From assembly GCF_021502675.1 (NCBI RefSeq), contig NZ_JAKFHA010000001.1, forward strand, positions 554,390 to 618,389: 64,000 nucleotides of DNA, given 5' to 3'. The notes under the pieces are model-generated. The model was not told the origin of the DNA and made no database searches. It saw only the letters and a program-made list of their open reading frames with translations. Source of the stretch: Yinghuangia soli (lineage in GTDB: Bacteria > Actinomycetota > Actinomycetes > Streptomycetales > Streptomycetaceae). Within the stretch, counting starts at the first letter, position 1. Each line of letters starts with the position of its first letter. A program made the translations under genes and the position numbers. Below, piece after piece: positions 1 through 8,522 of this stretch.

Positions 1-319
1 GCCAGTCGGTGCCGTACGCCATGAAGGGGTAGCGGTCGTTGGTCACCACGACGCCCTCGTAGCTGCGGTCGATCCAGCGCACCAGCGGATCGGGCACCCA
101 GTCGAACCGGTGCAGCACGTCGACGAGCACGCGCATCTCGGTCTCCATCGGGAAGGCCGTCACGCCGCTCAGGACGAGCCCGACGATGAAGGCGGCCAGC
201 CATATGCGGATGCGCTTGGCGTGCCACGCGGCCGTCTTCGCCGGCTGCCCCGGCGCTGCCGGCTCGGTGGGCTCTGCCGTCGCCGGAACCTCGGCGACCC
301 CCGCTCTCGGTATGTTCAT
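1..319 (-). CDS. Membrane protein, N-terminal part only
   Basis: This gene is cut by the left window edge and only its first 106 codons are visible. The frame opens with ATG (MNIPRAGVAEVP) and has a Pro/Ala-rich cytoplasmic start. A basic stretch (WHAKRIRIW) precedes a hydrophobic segment around residues 43-58 (LAAFIVGLVLSGVTAFP). After it comes a predicted extracytoplasmic part with the sequence RYPFMAYGTDW. Short multi-pass proteins of this look occur in actinobacteria as conserved hypotheticals, from memory only. Function is unknown. It is divergent from the sigma factor gene to its right. Confidence 0.6.
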   Translation of the reverse strand, partial: MNIPRAGVAEVPATAEPTEPAAPGQPAKTAAWHAKRIRIWLAAFIVGLVLSGVTAFPMETEMRVLVDVLHRFDWVPDPLVRWIDRSYEGVVVTNDRYPFMAYGTDW

Positions 320-510
320 ATGCCGGATATTAGACCCGCGACGGACTGCCAAATCCCGGTAAAGCCCCAGGTCACACAACCCTGCCGAGACCTCCACAGC
401 ATCTTTGCACGGGGTTCGCGAGGAACCGCCGCGGCCGGCGCTGCGACGCGGCGGCAGGGTCGATACGTCTTCCTTCCAGGGGGAACACAGGCACCACATA
501 CGGGGGTCAG

Positions 511-1053
511 ATGGCACGGGGAACGAGGGACCGGGACGGGTTCAGCGGGTTCGCCGCCGCGGCGGCGCCACGCTTGCGACGGACCGGCTACCTGCTGTGC
601 GGGGACTGGCATTTGGCTGAGGACCTTGCCCAGACCGCATTGGAGAAGTTGTACGTCGCGTGGCCCCGCGTCGCGCAGGCCGGGAACCAGGACGCGTACG
701 CCCGGCGCGTGCTGGTCAACGCCTATCTCGACCGGGGGCGGCGGCGCAGCTCCGGCGAGACGCCCGGGCTCGACAGCGCCGCGCTGGAAGGCACCGAAGC
801 CCGTCCGGAAGGCGACCCGGATCTGCGGGTCACCCTGCTGGACGCGCTGACCGGGCTCCCGGCCCGCGACCGGGCCGTCCTGGTCCTGCGCTATTGGGAA
901 GACCTGAGCGTCGAGACCACCGCCGAGCACCTCGGCCTGACGCCGTCCGCGGTCAAGACGATCTCCGGACGCTGCCTCGCCCGGCTGCGCGGCGCACTCG
1001 CCGACCTGGCGCCGACCGCCCACCCCGCGAACGAAGCGCCCGCAGCGAGCTGA
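511..1053 (+). CDS. SigE-family ECF RNA polymerase sigma factor
   Basis: A 180-aa sigma-70 family protein of the small actinobacterial SigE type (regions 2 and 4 only). Region 2 is recognisable at about residues 8-75 (GYLLCGDWHLAEDLAQTAL, then AYARRVLVNAYLD). Region 4 lies at about 105-165 (LPARDRAVLVLRYWEDLSVE, then a helix-turn-helix in AEHLGLTPSAVKT). The protein would direct RNA polymerase to a small regulon. The next gene, 27 bp downstream, encodes a one-helix membrane protein, which is the usual arrangement of an ECF factor with a membrane-bound partner. Start chosen at the ATG after GGGGGTC. Confident on family; regulon unknown. Confidence 0.9.
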   Translation: MARGTRDRDGFSGFAAAAAPRLRRTGYLLCGDWHLAEDLAQTALEKLYVAWPRVAQAGNQDAYARRVLVNAYLDRGRRRSSGETPGLDSAALEGTEARPEGDPDLRVTLLDALTGLPARDRAVLVLRYWEDLSVETTAEHLGLTPSAVKTISGRCLARLRGALADLAPTAHPANEAPAAS

Positions 1054-1080
1054 CGCCGCGTCGGACAGGAGGAATCACCC

Positions 1081-1899
1081 ATGGACACCGAAGAGCTTTT
1101 CCGGCGCCGCCTGCAGGCCGAGATGCGGGACGCCGGCGAACCGGCAGGCCGCGCGGACATCGCGGTGCGCGCGACGACCGGAGGCCGGCAGCGGCTCCGG
1201 CGGCGGCGGCTGCTGGCCGCCGTGGGCACGGCCGCCGCGACCGCGGGCATCGTGACCGCCGCGGTCCTGCTGGCGGCGCCCGGTACCGAGCAAGGGTCGG
1301 CCGGCACGGCACCTTCGTCGCCGCCGGCCACCGGACGCCCGTCGCTCCCGAACACGGCCATGCCCGGCCCGTCGTACGGCGAAATGCCGCCCGACGCGAT
1401 CCCCCCGCAGTCCACCCCGGTCCCCGTCGACAACCCGCTCGCCGACGAGGCGGCCGGGATCCTGACCGCGCTCATCGCACCCGCCGGACCGCCGAACCGC
1501 ACTCCGGCCTGGTCGAACGACAAGGGCGACGTCTCCGCGCGCATCGAGTGGGAGTCGGCCACCGGACCGGCCGACTTGTCCGTCCACATCCTCTCCGGCG
1601 AGCGCCTGTGCCAGGACGGCGGCGGGCCCGCCCCCGAAGGCATCACCGAATGCCGCCGCCTGGCCGACGGCAGGATGGCGGACATCATCTACGACACGGT
1701 AGGCACCGCGATCTCGATCGAAGTGGAAGTCCCGGTCACCGCCACGCTCTCGGTGCGCATCATGCTCGGGGACAACTCCGAGCAGGCGTCGATCGACCCC
1801 GAGATGGGGAAGGTGCCGTACACCGTCGACCAGGTCGTCGCGATGGCCGCGGACCAGCGGTGGGCGCCCCTCGCAGCCCAGGTGGCGCCCGGTTCCTGA
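1081..1899 (+). CDS. Membrane-anchored partner of the ECF sigma factor
   Basis: A 272-aa protein. The cytoplasmic N-terminus (about residues 1-42, rich in Arg and Glu) starts with TEELFRRRLQAEM. One transmembrane helix follows at about 43-62 (LLAAVGTAAATAGIVTAAVL). A Pro/Ser/Thr-rich linker leads to an extracytoplasmic region that contains two Cys (RLCQDG and TECRRL). Proteins of this design follow SigE-type sigma factors in streptomycetes and are presumed to control them, but no zinc-binding anti-sigma motif (HxxxCxxC) is visible. An anti-sigma role is therefore inference from position. The start has an AGGAGG-like site (gacaggaggaatcaccc). Confidence 0.7.
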   Translation: MDTEELFRRRLQAEMRDAGEPAGRADIAVRATTGGRQRLRRRRLLAAVGTAAATAGIVTAAVLLAAPGTEQGSAGTAPSSPPATGRPSLPNTAMPGPSYGEMPPDAIPPQSTPVPVDNPLADEAAGILTALIAPAGPPNRTPAWSNDKGDVSARIEWESATGPADLSVHILSGERLCQDGGGPAPEGITECRRLADGRMADIIYDTVGTAISIEVEVPVTATLSVRIMLGDNSEQASIDPEMGKVPYTVDQVVAMAADQRWAPLAAQVAPGS

Positions 1900-1911
1900 G
1901 GCACCGCGAAA

Positions 1912-1953
1912 AGGGTGCGGCCGCCGCGGAGTCCCGCAGCGGCCGCACCTTCT
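1912..1953. terminator. Bidirectional hairpin terminator
   Basis: A perfect 11-bp inverted repeat, GGTGCGGCCGC (1914-1924) with GCGGCCGCACC (1939-1949), loop 14 nt. It is flanked by AAAAG on the left and TTCT on the right, so it could end transcripts from both sides. It sits between the convergent sigma-factor operon and the hopanoid operon. Confidence 0.8.
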
Positions 1954-1982
1954 GCCTTGTACCAAGTAGCGCCGGAACAGCC

Positions 1983-3359
1983 CTACTTCGTGATGGCCTG
2001 CTTTATCAACGTGCGGCCGAAGTCCCACATCAGGCCGGTGCCCTTGTGCGCGTCGTCCATCACGTCCACGAACGCTGTCGTGAAGTTGTCCACGTCGCGC
2101 TGCGAAATGACGTACGGCGGAAGCAGCTTGATGACGTCCATGTGGTCGCCCGCGACCTGCGTGAGCATGCGGTGCCGCTGGAACATCGGGACCACGACCA
2201 TCTGGGCGAACAGGCCGGTCCGGGCCGCCTGCAGGGCCGACCAGCCGGCCCGCAGCTTGAACGACTTCGGCTTGCCGAACTCCAGGCCGACGATCAGGCC
2301 GCGGCCGCGCACGTCCGCGAACAGCTCGTACTTGTCGATCAGCGGCCGCAGTGCCGCCTGGTACGCGTCGCCCATCCTCTGGCAGTTGCCCAGCAGATCC
2401 TCGTCGTCGATGACCGCGAGCGTCGCGAGGCCGGCCGCCATGGCCTGGTTGTTGCCGCCGAACGTGCAGTCGTGGACCAGGACGCGGTCCATCGTCGAGT
2501 AGACCTTCTTGAAGATCCAGTCCTTGGTGAGCGTCGCCCCGATCGGCACATAGCCGCCGGACAGCGCCTTCGCGACGGTGACGATGTCCGGCTCGACGCC
2601 GTCCTCCCACTCGTACGCGAAGAACTTGCCGGTGCGGCCCATGCCGACCTGCACCTCGTCGGCGATGAGCAGCGCGCCGTGCTGGCGCAGCAGCTTCTGC
2701 GCCGCGGCCAGGAACCCGGGCGGCGGGATCAGCACGCCCTTGCCCTGGATCGGCTCCACGATGAAGGCCGCCACGTCGCCGCGCTTGAGCTCGCGCTCCA
2801 GCGCGTCCAGGTCGCCCAGCTGGATCGCCACGTCCGGCAGCAGCGGCTCGAAGCCCTTGCGGAACTCCTTGGCGCCGTTGACCGACAGCGACCCGGTGGT
2901 CAGGCCGTGGAAGGCGTGGTCGACGTAGACGATGCGCTTGCGGCCGGTCGCGAAGCGCGCGAACTTCAGTGCGGCCTCGACGGCTTCGGTGCCGCTGTTG
3001 CAGAAGTAGACGCGGTCCAGGTGCGGGGTCTTGGCGAGCAGCCGGTCGGCCAGCGCGGCGGCCAGCGGCGGGGTCGCGAAGTGCACGATGTCCGGCAGGT
3101 CGAGCGCGATGACGTCCTGCATCGCCTTGCGGACCACCGGGTGGTGGCGGCCGACGCCGTAGGTGCCGAAGCCGGACAGGTAGTCGACGTACTCGGCGCC
3201 GGTGTCGTCGTAGAGGTACGGGCCCTCGGCGCGCACGTAGTTGCGGTGGAAGCCGATCGTCTGCAGCACGCGCGGCAGCTGCGGGTTGAGGTGCTTGGCG
3301 TGCAGCTCGAAGCCGCGGCCCTCGTACTCCGCGAGGGTCTCACCGAGATCGAACGTCAT
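1983..3359 (-). CDS. hpnO: Class III aminotransferase of hopanoid side-chain synthesis (HpnO-like)
   Basis: A 458-aa PLP-dependent class III aminotransferase. It would convert the aldehyde form of the C35 hopanoid side chain to aminobacteriohopanetriol. The PLP lysine is K264 in VAKALSGGYVPIG, preceded by the cofactor-binding ADEVQVGMGRTG region. The substrate-side motif YVDYLSGFGTYGVGRHHP lies near residue 60. The ATG overlaps the stop of the upstream hpnG gene by ATGA, so the two are translationally coupled. This is the last gene of the operon. In S. coelicolor hpnH, ispG and dxs separate hpnG from this gene (established knowledge); they are absent here. The family is clear; the substrate is inferred from the cluster. 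Confidence 0.88.
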   Translation of the reverse strand: MTFDLGETLAEYEGRGFELHAKHLNPQLPRVLQTIGFHRNYVRAEGPYLYDDTGAEYVDYLSGFGTYGVGRHHPVVRKAMQDVIALDLPDIVHFATPPLAAALADRLLAKTPHLDRVYFCNSGTEAVEAALKFARFATGRKRIVYVDHAFHGLTTGSLSVNGAKEFRKGFEPLLPDVAIQLGDLDALERELKRGDVAAFIVEPIQGKGVLIPPPGFLAAAQKLLRQHGALLIADEVQVGMGRTGKFFAYEWEDGVEPDIVTVAKALSGGYVPIGATLTKDWIFKKVYSTMDRVLVHDCTFGGNNQAMAAGLATLAVIDDEDLLGNCQRMGDAYQAALRPLIDKYELFADVRGRGLIVGLEFGKPKSFKLRAGWSALQAARTGLFAQMVVVPMFQRHRMLTQVAGDHMDVIKLLPPYVISQRDVDNFTTAFVDVMDDAHKGTGLMWDFGRTLIKQAITK

Positions 3360-4147
3360 GCGCCACCGTCCTGCGTCGTGTCCCGACCTGCTTCTCGCCG
3401 CTCTGCCATGCCCAAGTCTGCCCCTTCGGGACCGTCCGCGGTCGGCAACGGCGCCGAATCGACCGAGTGTGCCGCGACCGCCGCGGCAGGCCAGCCGGCC
3501 AGGGCGGGGGCTGCCGCCTTGAGTGCCCGGTATGCCCGCATGCCGTTGCGCACGATGCCGGGCCGCAGGAGTTCGTGGCCGGGGGCGTCCGAGACGACCC
3601 GCAGCACCGCCCACGGGCTCGTGCCGCCCCCCGCCCACACCCCAGCGAGCAGGAACGACGATTCCATATCGGCCGCGATCACCCCGGCGTCCGCGAGCGT
3701 GACGCGCTCGGCGGGCCGGACGAGCTTGCGGACGGTGGCCACCGGCCCCACGTGCACCGCGAGCCCCGCGCGGCGCAGCTCTTCCGCGAGCGACTCGGCC
3801 CACGGGCAGGGGACGACGGTGCCGTCCGGGTCGCGTACTTCGGAGGCCACCACGACGTCGCCGGGCACGAGCCCCCGCATGCCTGCGCACATCCCCGCGA
3901 CAACCACGGCCGGCGCCGCCGCCAGGCGGGCCGCCGCGGCCCGCGACTTGGCCTCTCCCATGCCGGTACGCACGACCGCCGCGGCACCGCCGCGCCGCAT
4001 CGCACGCTCCTCGATGCGGAGCGGGGTGGCTACCAGAGGCACACCGAGGCGCGCTTGCGATGTACCAGGCGCCGGTTCCCCGGCCGGCCTCGCCCGGGCT
4101 TCCGGGTCGGGGAGGCCGGGGAACCGGCGTCGCGAAGGTCCGTTCAT
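3356..4147 (-). CDS. hpnG: Nucleoside phosphorylase-like hopanoid enzyme (HpnG-like)
   Basis: A 263-aa protein of the PNP/UDP phosphorylase fold. In hopanoid synthesis HpnG removes adenine from adenosylhopane to give ribosylhopane. Visible motifs are the Gly-rich AAVVRTGMGEAKS near residue 60, AGMCAGMRGLVPGDVVVAS near 85, and the purine/ribose-site sequence VIAADMESSFLLAG near 160. The start ATG overlaps the shc stop codon (ATGA) and the stop overlaps the hpnO start in the same way. The first 35 residues are Pro/Arg-rich and probably not part of the fold. The adenosylhopane-forming partner HpnH is not in this window. Confidence 0.8.
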   Translation of the reverse strand: MNGPSRRRFPGLPDPEARARPAGEPAPGTSQARLGVPLVATPLRIEERAMRRGGAAAVVRTGMGEAKSRAAAARLAAAPAVVVAGMCAGMRGLVPGDVVVASEVRDPDGTVVPCPWAESLAEELRRAGLAVHVGPVATVRKLVRPAERVTLADAGVIAADMESSFLLAGVWAGGGTSPWAVLRVVSDAPGHELLRPGIVRNGMRAYRALKAAAPALAGWPAAAVAAHSVDSAPLPTADGPEGADLGMAERREAGRDTTQDGGA

Positions 4148-6063
4148 CCCGCGGACTTCACCGGCGTGGAGTTCACGTAGCGGCCGAGGGCCATGATCGG
4201 GAAGACGATCCGGTACATGTGGTACTTGATGTAGAAGTCCCCCGGGAACCCGGTTCCGGTGAACTGCGGTTCGTCCCAGCCGCCTTCGTCGTTCTGATGG
4301 TCGGTCAGCCAGCGCACGCCGCGTTCCACCTCGGCGCCGCGCTCGCCGGCCGCGAGGAGCGCGAGGAGCGCCCAGGCGGTCTGCGAGGCGGTGGAGTCGC
4401 CCTTGCCGGACCACGACGTGTCGGCGTACGAGCGCAGATCCTCGCCCCAGCCGCCGTCCGGGTTCTGGATGCCGTACAGCCAGCGCACCGCGCGCCGGAC
4501 CGCGCTGTGCCGCGGGTCGACGCCGGCCAGCACGAGCGCGGGGACGACCGCGCCGGTGCCGTAGATGTAGTTGGCCCCCCAGCGGCCGAACCACGACCCG
4601 TCCGCCTCCTGGTTGCGCAGCAGCCAGCGGACGCCCTCGACGACCTGGTCGCGGTACTCGGGGCCGGATTCGGCGAACATCTCGACGATGTGCGCGGTGA
4701 CGTCCGCGGAGGGCGGGTCGGTGACCGCGCCGAAGTCGCAGAACGGCAGCTTGAGCGGCAGCGTGGCGGTGTTGTCGGCGTCGAACGCGCCCCAGGCGCC
4801 GTCCTTGCTGCGCATGCCCGCGGTCCACACCTCGGCCCGGCCCAGCACCGCGCGCATGCGCTCGGTGTCCGGGTGCGCGGCGTAGCGCAGGGCCATGACG
4901 ACCTCGGCGGTGTCGTCCGTGTCCGGGTAATAATCATTGGCGAACTCGAAGGCCCAGCCGCCGGGTTCGAGCCCGGGGCGGCGGACCGCCCAGTCGCCGA
5001 CCTCGCGGATCTCCTCGTCGAGGAGCCAGTCCGCGGCCTTCACGACCTGCGGGTGGTCCTCGGGGAATCCCGCGTCGCGCAGCGCGACCAGCGAGAGGCC
5101 GGTGTCCCACACCGGGGACTGGCAGGCCTCGAAGCGGCGGACCGTGCCCTGGTCGGTCTCCTCCCAGATGGTGAAGCCGTCCAGGCCCTTGATGCCCTGG
5201 GCCACCACCGGGTGGTTGAGCGGGAGTCCGGTCAGGTGCAGGGCGATCAGCGAGTAGACCCAGGGCGGTTGGATGCCGCCCCAGCCGCCGTCCGCCTCCT
5301 GGCGTTCGATGATCCACTGCTTGGCGCGCCGCATGGCGTGCCGGCGGACCGGCATCACCGGGCGCTTGGAGTAGACGTGCAGCACCTGGTCCAGGGTGCG
5401 GAAGAAGCGCGACCACGCGTCGTCGGCCTGCGGCTTGGCGGCCACCGGTCCGGTGGGGCGCAGTTCGTCGAGCCGGAACGGGGCGGGCTTGACCGGGCGC
5501 AGCGCGCTCACGATGGTGAGCGGCACGATGGTCTGCCGGGCCCAGCAGGCGAAGTCGTAGACGTTGAGCGGGAACCACTTGGGCAGGTAGATCAACTCCG
5601 GCGGCATGACCGGGAGTTCGTCCCAGGACCACCAGCCGAAGAAGGCCAGCCAGAAGCGCGTGAAGACCCGGCTGTGCGCAAGGCCGCCCTGTTCGCGGAT
5701 GTACGCCGCGGCGCGCTGCATGTGGTCGGCGTCCACCGCATCGCCGGCCAGCTTCAGGGCGACGTACGCCTCGATGGTGGTGGACAGTTCGGCGGGGCCG
5801 CCCCGGAAGGAGGCCCAGGTCCCGTCCGCGCGCTGGTTCGACCGGATCCACCGGGCGGTCTGCTCGGTCTGCTCGGCGGTGCGGATGCCGAGGAACTCCC
5901 GGAAGAGGAGGTCCTCGGCGTCCATGGTGACGTTGGTCTCCAGCTCGCCCTTCCACCAGCCCGCCTCGTCCTGGAGGCCGAGCAGGTGCGCCACAGCCCG
6001 GTCCAGGGTGTCCTTGGCGCGGTCGGGCGCGTCGGTGGCTTCGGTCCGGACGGTCACCGTCAT
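4144..6063 (-). CDS. shc: Squalene-hopene cyclase
   Basis: A 639-aa prokaryotic triterpene cyclase of normal length. It cyclises squalene to hopene (and diplopterol) at the cytoplasmic membrane. The catalytic DxDD motif is DTDD at residues 381-384. Several QW repeats are visible (for example QEADGGWGG, QEADGSWFGRW, QNPDGGWGED, and the C-terminal QNDEGGWDEPQF). The start MTVTVRTEATD lies 2 bp after the stop (TAG) of the polyprenyl synthase gene, and the stop overlaps hpnG. This is the central gene of the operon. Confidence 0.97.
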   Translation of the reverse strand: MTVTVRTEATDAPDRAKDTLDRAVAHLLGLQDEAGWWKGELETNVTMDAEDLLFREFLGIRTAEQTEQTARWIRSNQRADGTWASFRGGPAELSTTIEAYVALKLAGDAVDADHMQRAAAYIREQGGLAHSRVFTRFWLAFFGWWSWDELPVMPPELIYLPKWFPLNVYDFACWARQTIVPLTIVSALRPVKPAPFRLDELRPTGPVAAKPQADDAWSRFFRTLDQVLHVYSKRPVMPVRRHAMRRAKQWIIERQEADGGWGGIQPPWVYSLIALHLTGLPLNHPVVAQGIKGLDGFTIWEETDQGTVRRFEACQSPVWDTGLSLVALRDAGFPEDHPQVVKAADWLLDEEIREVGDWAVRRPGLEPGGWAFEFANDYYPDTDDTAEVVMALRYAAHPDTERMRAVLGRAEVWTAGMRSKDGAWGAFDADNTATLPLKLPFCDFGAVTDPPSADVTAHIVEMFAESGPEYRDQVVEGVRWLLRNQEADGSWFGRWGANYIYGTGAVVPALVLAGVDPRHSAVRRAVRWLYGIQNPDGGWGEDLRSYADTSWSGKGDSTASQTAWALLALLAAGERGAEVERGVRWLTDHQNDEGGWDEPQFTGTGFPGDFYIKYHMYRIVFPIMALGRYVNSTPVKSAG

Positions 6064-6065
6064 CT

Positions 6066-7091
6066 CTACAACTCCCGAGTCGTCGTGAATGCCGCCAGGG
6101 CCGCCAGGTCGGTACGCGTCACCTCCGGGATGCCGAGTCCGTCGAGGCTGGCCAGCGCGAGTTCCAGATGGCGCTGCGCTTCCACCTCGGTGCGGATGCG
6201 GCCCCCGGCCTCCTCCACAAGCCTTGCGGCAAGCGCGAGTTGATCCTCCGTCAGGTCGCCGGGCGTGGCGTACAGCTCGGCGAGTGCGGTGGCGTTGCTG
6301 CCGCCCGAGGTGAGCGCCGCCGCCACCGGTACGGACTTCTTGCGCTGCCGCAGGTCGTTCCAGGCGGGCTTGCCGGTGACCTCGGGGCGGCCCCAGATGC
6401 CCAGCAGGTCGTCGACCGCCTGGAAGGCGATGCCCAGGTTGTGCCCGAAGGCGTAGAGCCGGTCCACCACGACCTGGTCGGCCCCGGCGAGGGCCGCACC
6501 GATCGCGCTGGCGCAGGCGAGCAGGGCGCCGGTCTTGTTGCCGGCCATGGCCAGGCACTCTTCGACCGTGACGTCCATGCGGGTCTCGAAGGAGAGGTCC
6601 TGGGACTGGCCGTCGATGAGCGCGGCGGTGGCGTCGGTGAGCAGCTTGGCGGCCCGGTCGCCCTGGCCGGACGACTCCATGAGCACCTGCTCGGCGAGCA
6701 CCAGCAGGCCGTCGCCGGCCAGGACCGCGAGGCCCGGGCCGAACGCCTTCCACGCGGTGGGGCGGTGTCTGCGCTCCTCGTCGCCGTCCATCAAGTCGTC
6801 GTGCAGCAGCGAGAAGTTGTGCACGAGTTCCACGGCCACCGCGCCCGGCACGCCCTCGCCGGTCGGCGCCCCGACGGCCTCGGCGGACAACAGGGCGAGC
6901 GCGGGGCGCAGCGCCTTGCCGCCGTTGCCGGGCATCGGGCGGCCTTCGGTGTCGGCCCAGCCCATGTGGTACGAGGAGACGCGGGCGAGCGGCGGTTCGA
7001 GGCGGGCCACGGCGGCCCGCAGTGCGGGTTGCGTGGCTTCGCGGGCTCGGTCCAGTACAACGGGGGCGAGTGAGCTGTCGGCTACGGTCAC
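6066..7091 (-). CDS. Polyprenyl diphosphate synthase (hopanoid cluster)
   Basis: A 341-aa trans-isoprenyl diphosphate synthase. The first Asp-rich motif is DDLMD at residues 98-102. The second region is QAVDDLLGIWG with Asp at 227-228, so the last position of the second DDxxD is Gly instead of Asp, as in several actinobacterial family members. It probably makes farnesyl diphosphate for the squalene branch (HpnC/D/E), by position between hpnE and shc. Chain length cannot be read safely from the sequence. The start is a GTG whose G and T lie inside the hpnE stop (GTGA overlap). Confidence 0.9.
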   Translation of the reverse strand: MTVADSSLAPVVLDRAREATQPALRAAVARLEPPLARVSSYHMGWADTEGRPMPGNGGKALRPALALLSAEAVGAPTGEGVPGAVAVELVHNFSLLHDDLMDGDEERRHRPTAWKAFGPGLAVLAGDGLLVLAEQVLMESSGQGDRAAKLLTDATAALIDGQSQDLSFETRMDVTVEECLAMAGNKTGALLACASAIGAALAGADQVVVDRLYAFGHNLGIAFQAVDDLLGIWGRPEVTGKPAWNDLRQRKKSVPVAAALTSGGSNATALAELYATPGDLTEDQLALAARLVEEAGGRIRTEVEAQRHLELALASLDGLGIPEVTRTDLAALAAFTTTREL

Positions 7092-8491
7092 GGTGTCGTC
7101 GTCCTCTCCGGGAAGGCACCAGGTCGGGTCGGCAGTACACGCCCGGGATCCAAGTCCAGGCTGGGCAGGATGGATTGCGCCGCGGCCAGCCCGCTGCGGA
7201 CAGCGGACTCCATGGTCGCGGGCCAGCCGGTCGCGGTCCACGCGCCGGCGAGTGCGAGTCCGGGGACGGCGGTGCGCGCATGCGGACGCAGCCGCCCGGA
7301 GCCGGGCGCGGCCCGGAAGGTCGCGGTGCGCTCCTTGGTCACGACGAACTCCTCGACACGTGCCGTGCGCGTGGCGGGGAGCAGTGTCTCGAGCGCGGGC
7401 ACGAACCGGTCGCGGAGTTGCTGCTGCGTCATGTCGATCTCGGCGTCGGCGGCGGAGACGGAGACGGCCAGGTAGCGGCCGCGCTCCAGGCCGAGGTTCT
7501 CGCTGCGGTCGAACACCCACTGCACGGGGGTGGCCAGGCCGGCCGCGAAGTCCTCGGCGAACACCGGGCGGTCGTACACCGCGTGCACGTTGACGATGGG
7601 CGAGCGGCCGAGCCCGGCCAGGACCGTGGGGTCGGCGGGCCGGTCGTCCAGGAGCAGGGCGCCGGCCGGCAGCAGCCGGGCGGTGTCTTCGTGCGGGACG
7701 GCGAGCACGACGGCGTCGGCGTGCAGCGTGCCGCCGTCCGCGTCGACCGTGAAGCCGCCGCCGGGCAGCGCTTCCAGGGCGGAGACGCGGGACCGCAGGC
7801 GGATGTCGACCTTGGCGTCCTCGAGGGCGCGCTGCGCGGCGTCGCCGTGCAGCTGCTGCAGCGGGACGCGGCTCCAGCCGATGTCGGCGCCGTCGTTCGT
7901 GTCGAGCAGCCCGGTGCGGAAGACCTTGGCGGCCATCGCGAGGGAGGCGTGCTCGGCGGTGAGGTTGAGGGTCGCGATGCCGACCAGGTCCCACATCGCG
8001 GCGCGCTCCCGGGCGGTGACGCCGAACTTGTCGAGCCACTGGCCGAAGGTCTGGGTGTCGAGCCGGGGGTCCTCGGGGTCGAGGCGCTTGAGGGCGAGGG
8101 CCGCGAAGCCGACGCGGGCGCGCCCGGCGAGGGTCAGGAAGGGGTAGCGGGACAGCGCGGCGGACAGGTGCAGCGGCGAGGGGAGGCTGCTGCGCTTGAG
8201 CCGGCCGGCGGTGCCCCACGGGGTGAGCACGGGGACGTCGAGGCGGTCCTGCAGCACGGTGTCCTTGGTGCTGCCGATGCGGTCGAGGAACCAGCGGTAC
8301 TCGGTGCAGCAGCGCAGGAACACGTGCTGTCCGTTGTCGATCCACCGTCCGTCACGGCGGAAGGAGAACGTGGCCCCGCCCAGGCGCGGACGCCCTTCGA
8401 GCAGCGTCACCGCGGCGCCGCCATCGGCCGCGGTCAGGGCAGCGGTGATGCCCGCGAGTCCTCCCCCCACCACGATCAGACGACGTGTCAT
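7088..8491 (-). CDS. hpnE: Hydroxysqualene dehydroxylase HpnE
   Basis: A 467-aa FAD-dependent amine-oxidase-type protein. HpnE reduces hydroxysqualene to squalene as the third step of the HpnCDE route from farnesyl diphosphate. The N-terminal dinucleotide motif is VVGGGLAGITAAL, followed by the ELEGRPRLGG-type segment (LLEGRPRLGG) at about residue 30. The C-terminal FAD motif is ALAGAWTATGWPATMESAVRSG. The start is ATG at the hpnD-proximal end, 31 bp after the hpnD stop, and the stop overlaps the polyprenyl synthase start. Confidence 0.93.
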   Translation of the reverse strand: MTRRLIVVGGGLAGITAALTAADGGAAVTLLEGRPRLGGATFSFRRDGRWIDNGQHVFLRCCTEYRWFLDRIGSTKDTVLQDRLDVPVLTPWGTAGRLKRSSLPSPLHLSAALSRYPFLTLAGRARVGFAALALKRLDPEDPRLDTQTFGQWLDKFGVTARERAAMWDLVGIATLNLTAEHASLAMAAKVFRTGLLDTNDGADIGWSRVPLQQLHGDAAQRALEDAKVDIRLRSRVSALEALPGGGFTVDADGGTLHADAVVLAVPHEDTARLLPAGALLLDDRPADPTVLAGLGRSPIVNVHAVYDRPVFAEDFAAGLATPVQWVFDRSENLGLERGRYLAVSVSAADAEIDMTQQQLRDRFVPALETLLPATRTARVEEFVVTKERTATFRAAPGSGRLRPHARTAVPGLALAGAWTATGWPATMESAVRSGLAAAQSILPSLDLDPGRVLPTRPGAFPERTTTP

Positions 8492-8522
8492 GACCCCTCA
8501 CGTACCCAGATGATCACTTGGC

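Noticed and set aside
660..4196. A very long plus-strand open frame over the sigma factor partner and the aminotransferase genes
   Set aside because: It is Arg/Pro/Ala-rich, matches no family and lies antisense to or out of frame with genes that have clear motifs. This is normal in DNA of this GC content. Similar long shadows at 22029-26102 and 34648-37881 were dropped for the same reason.
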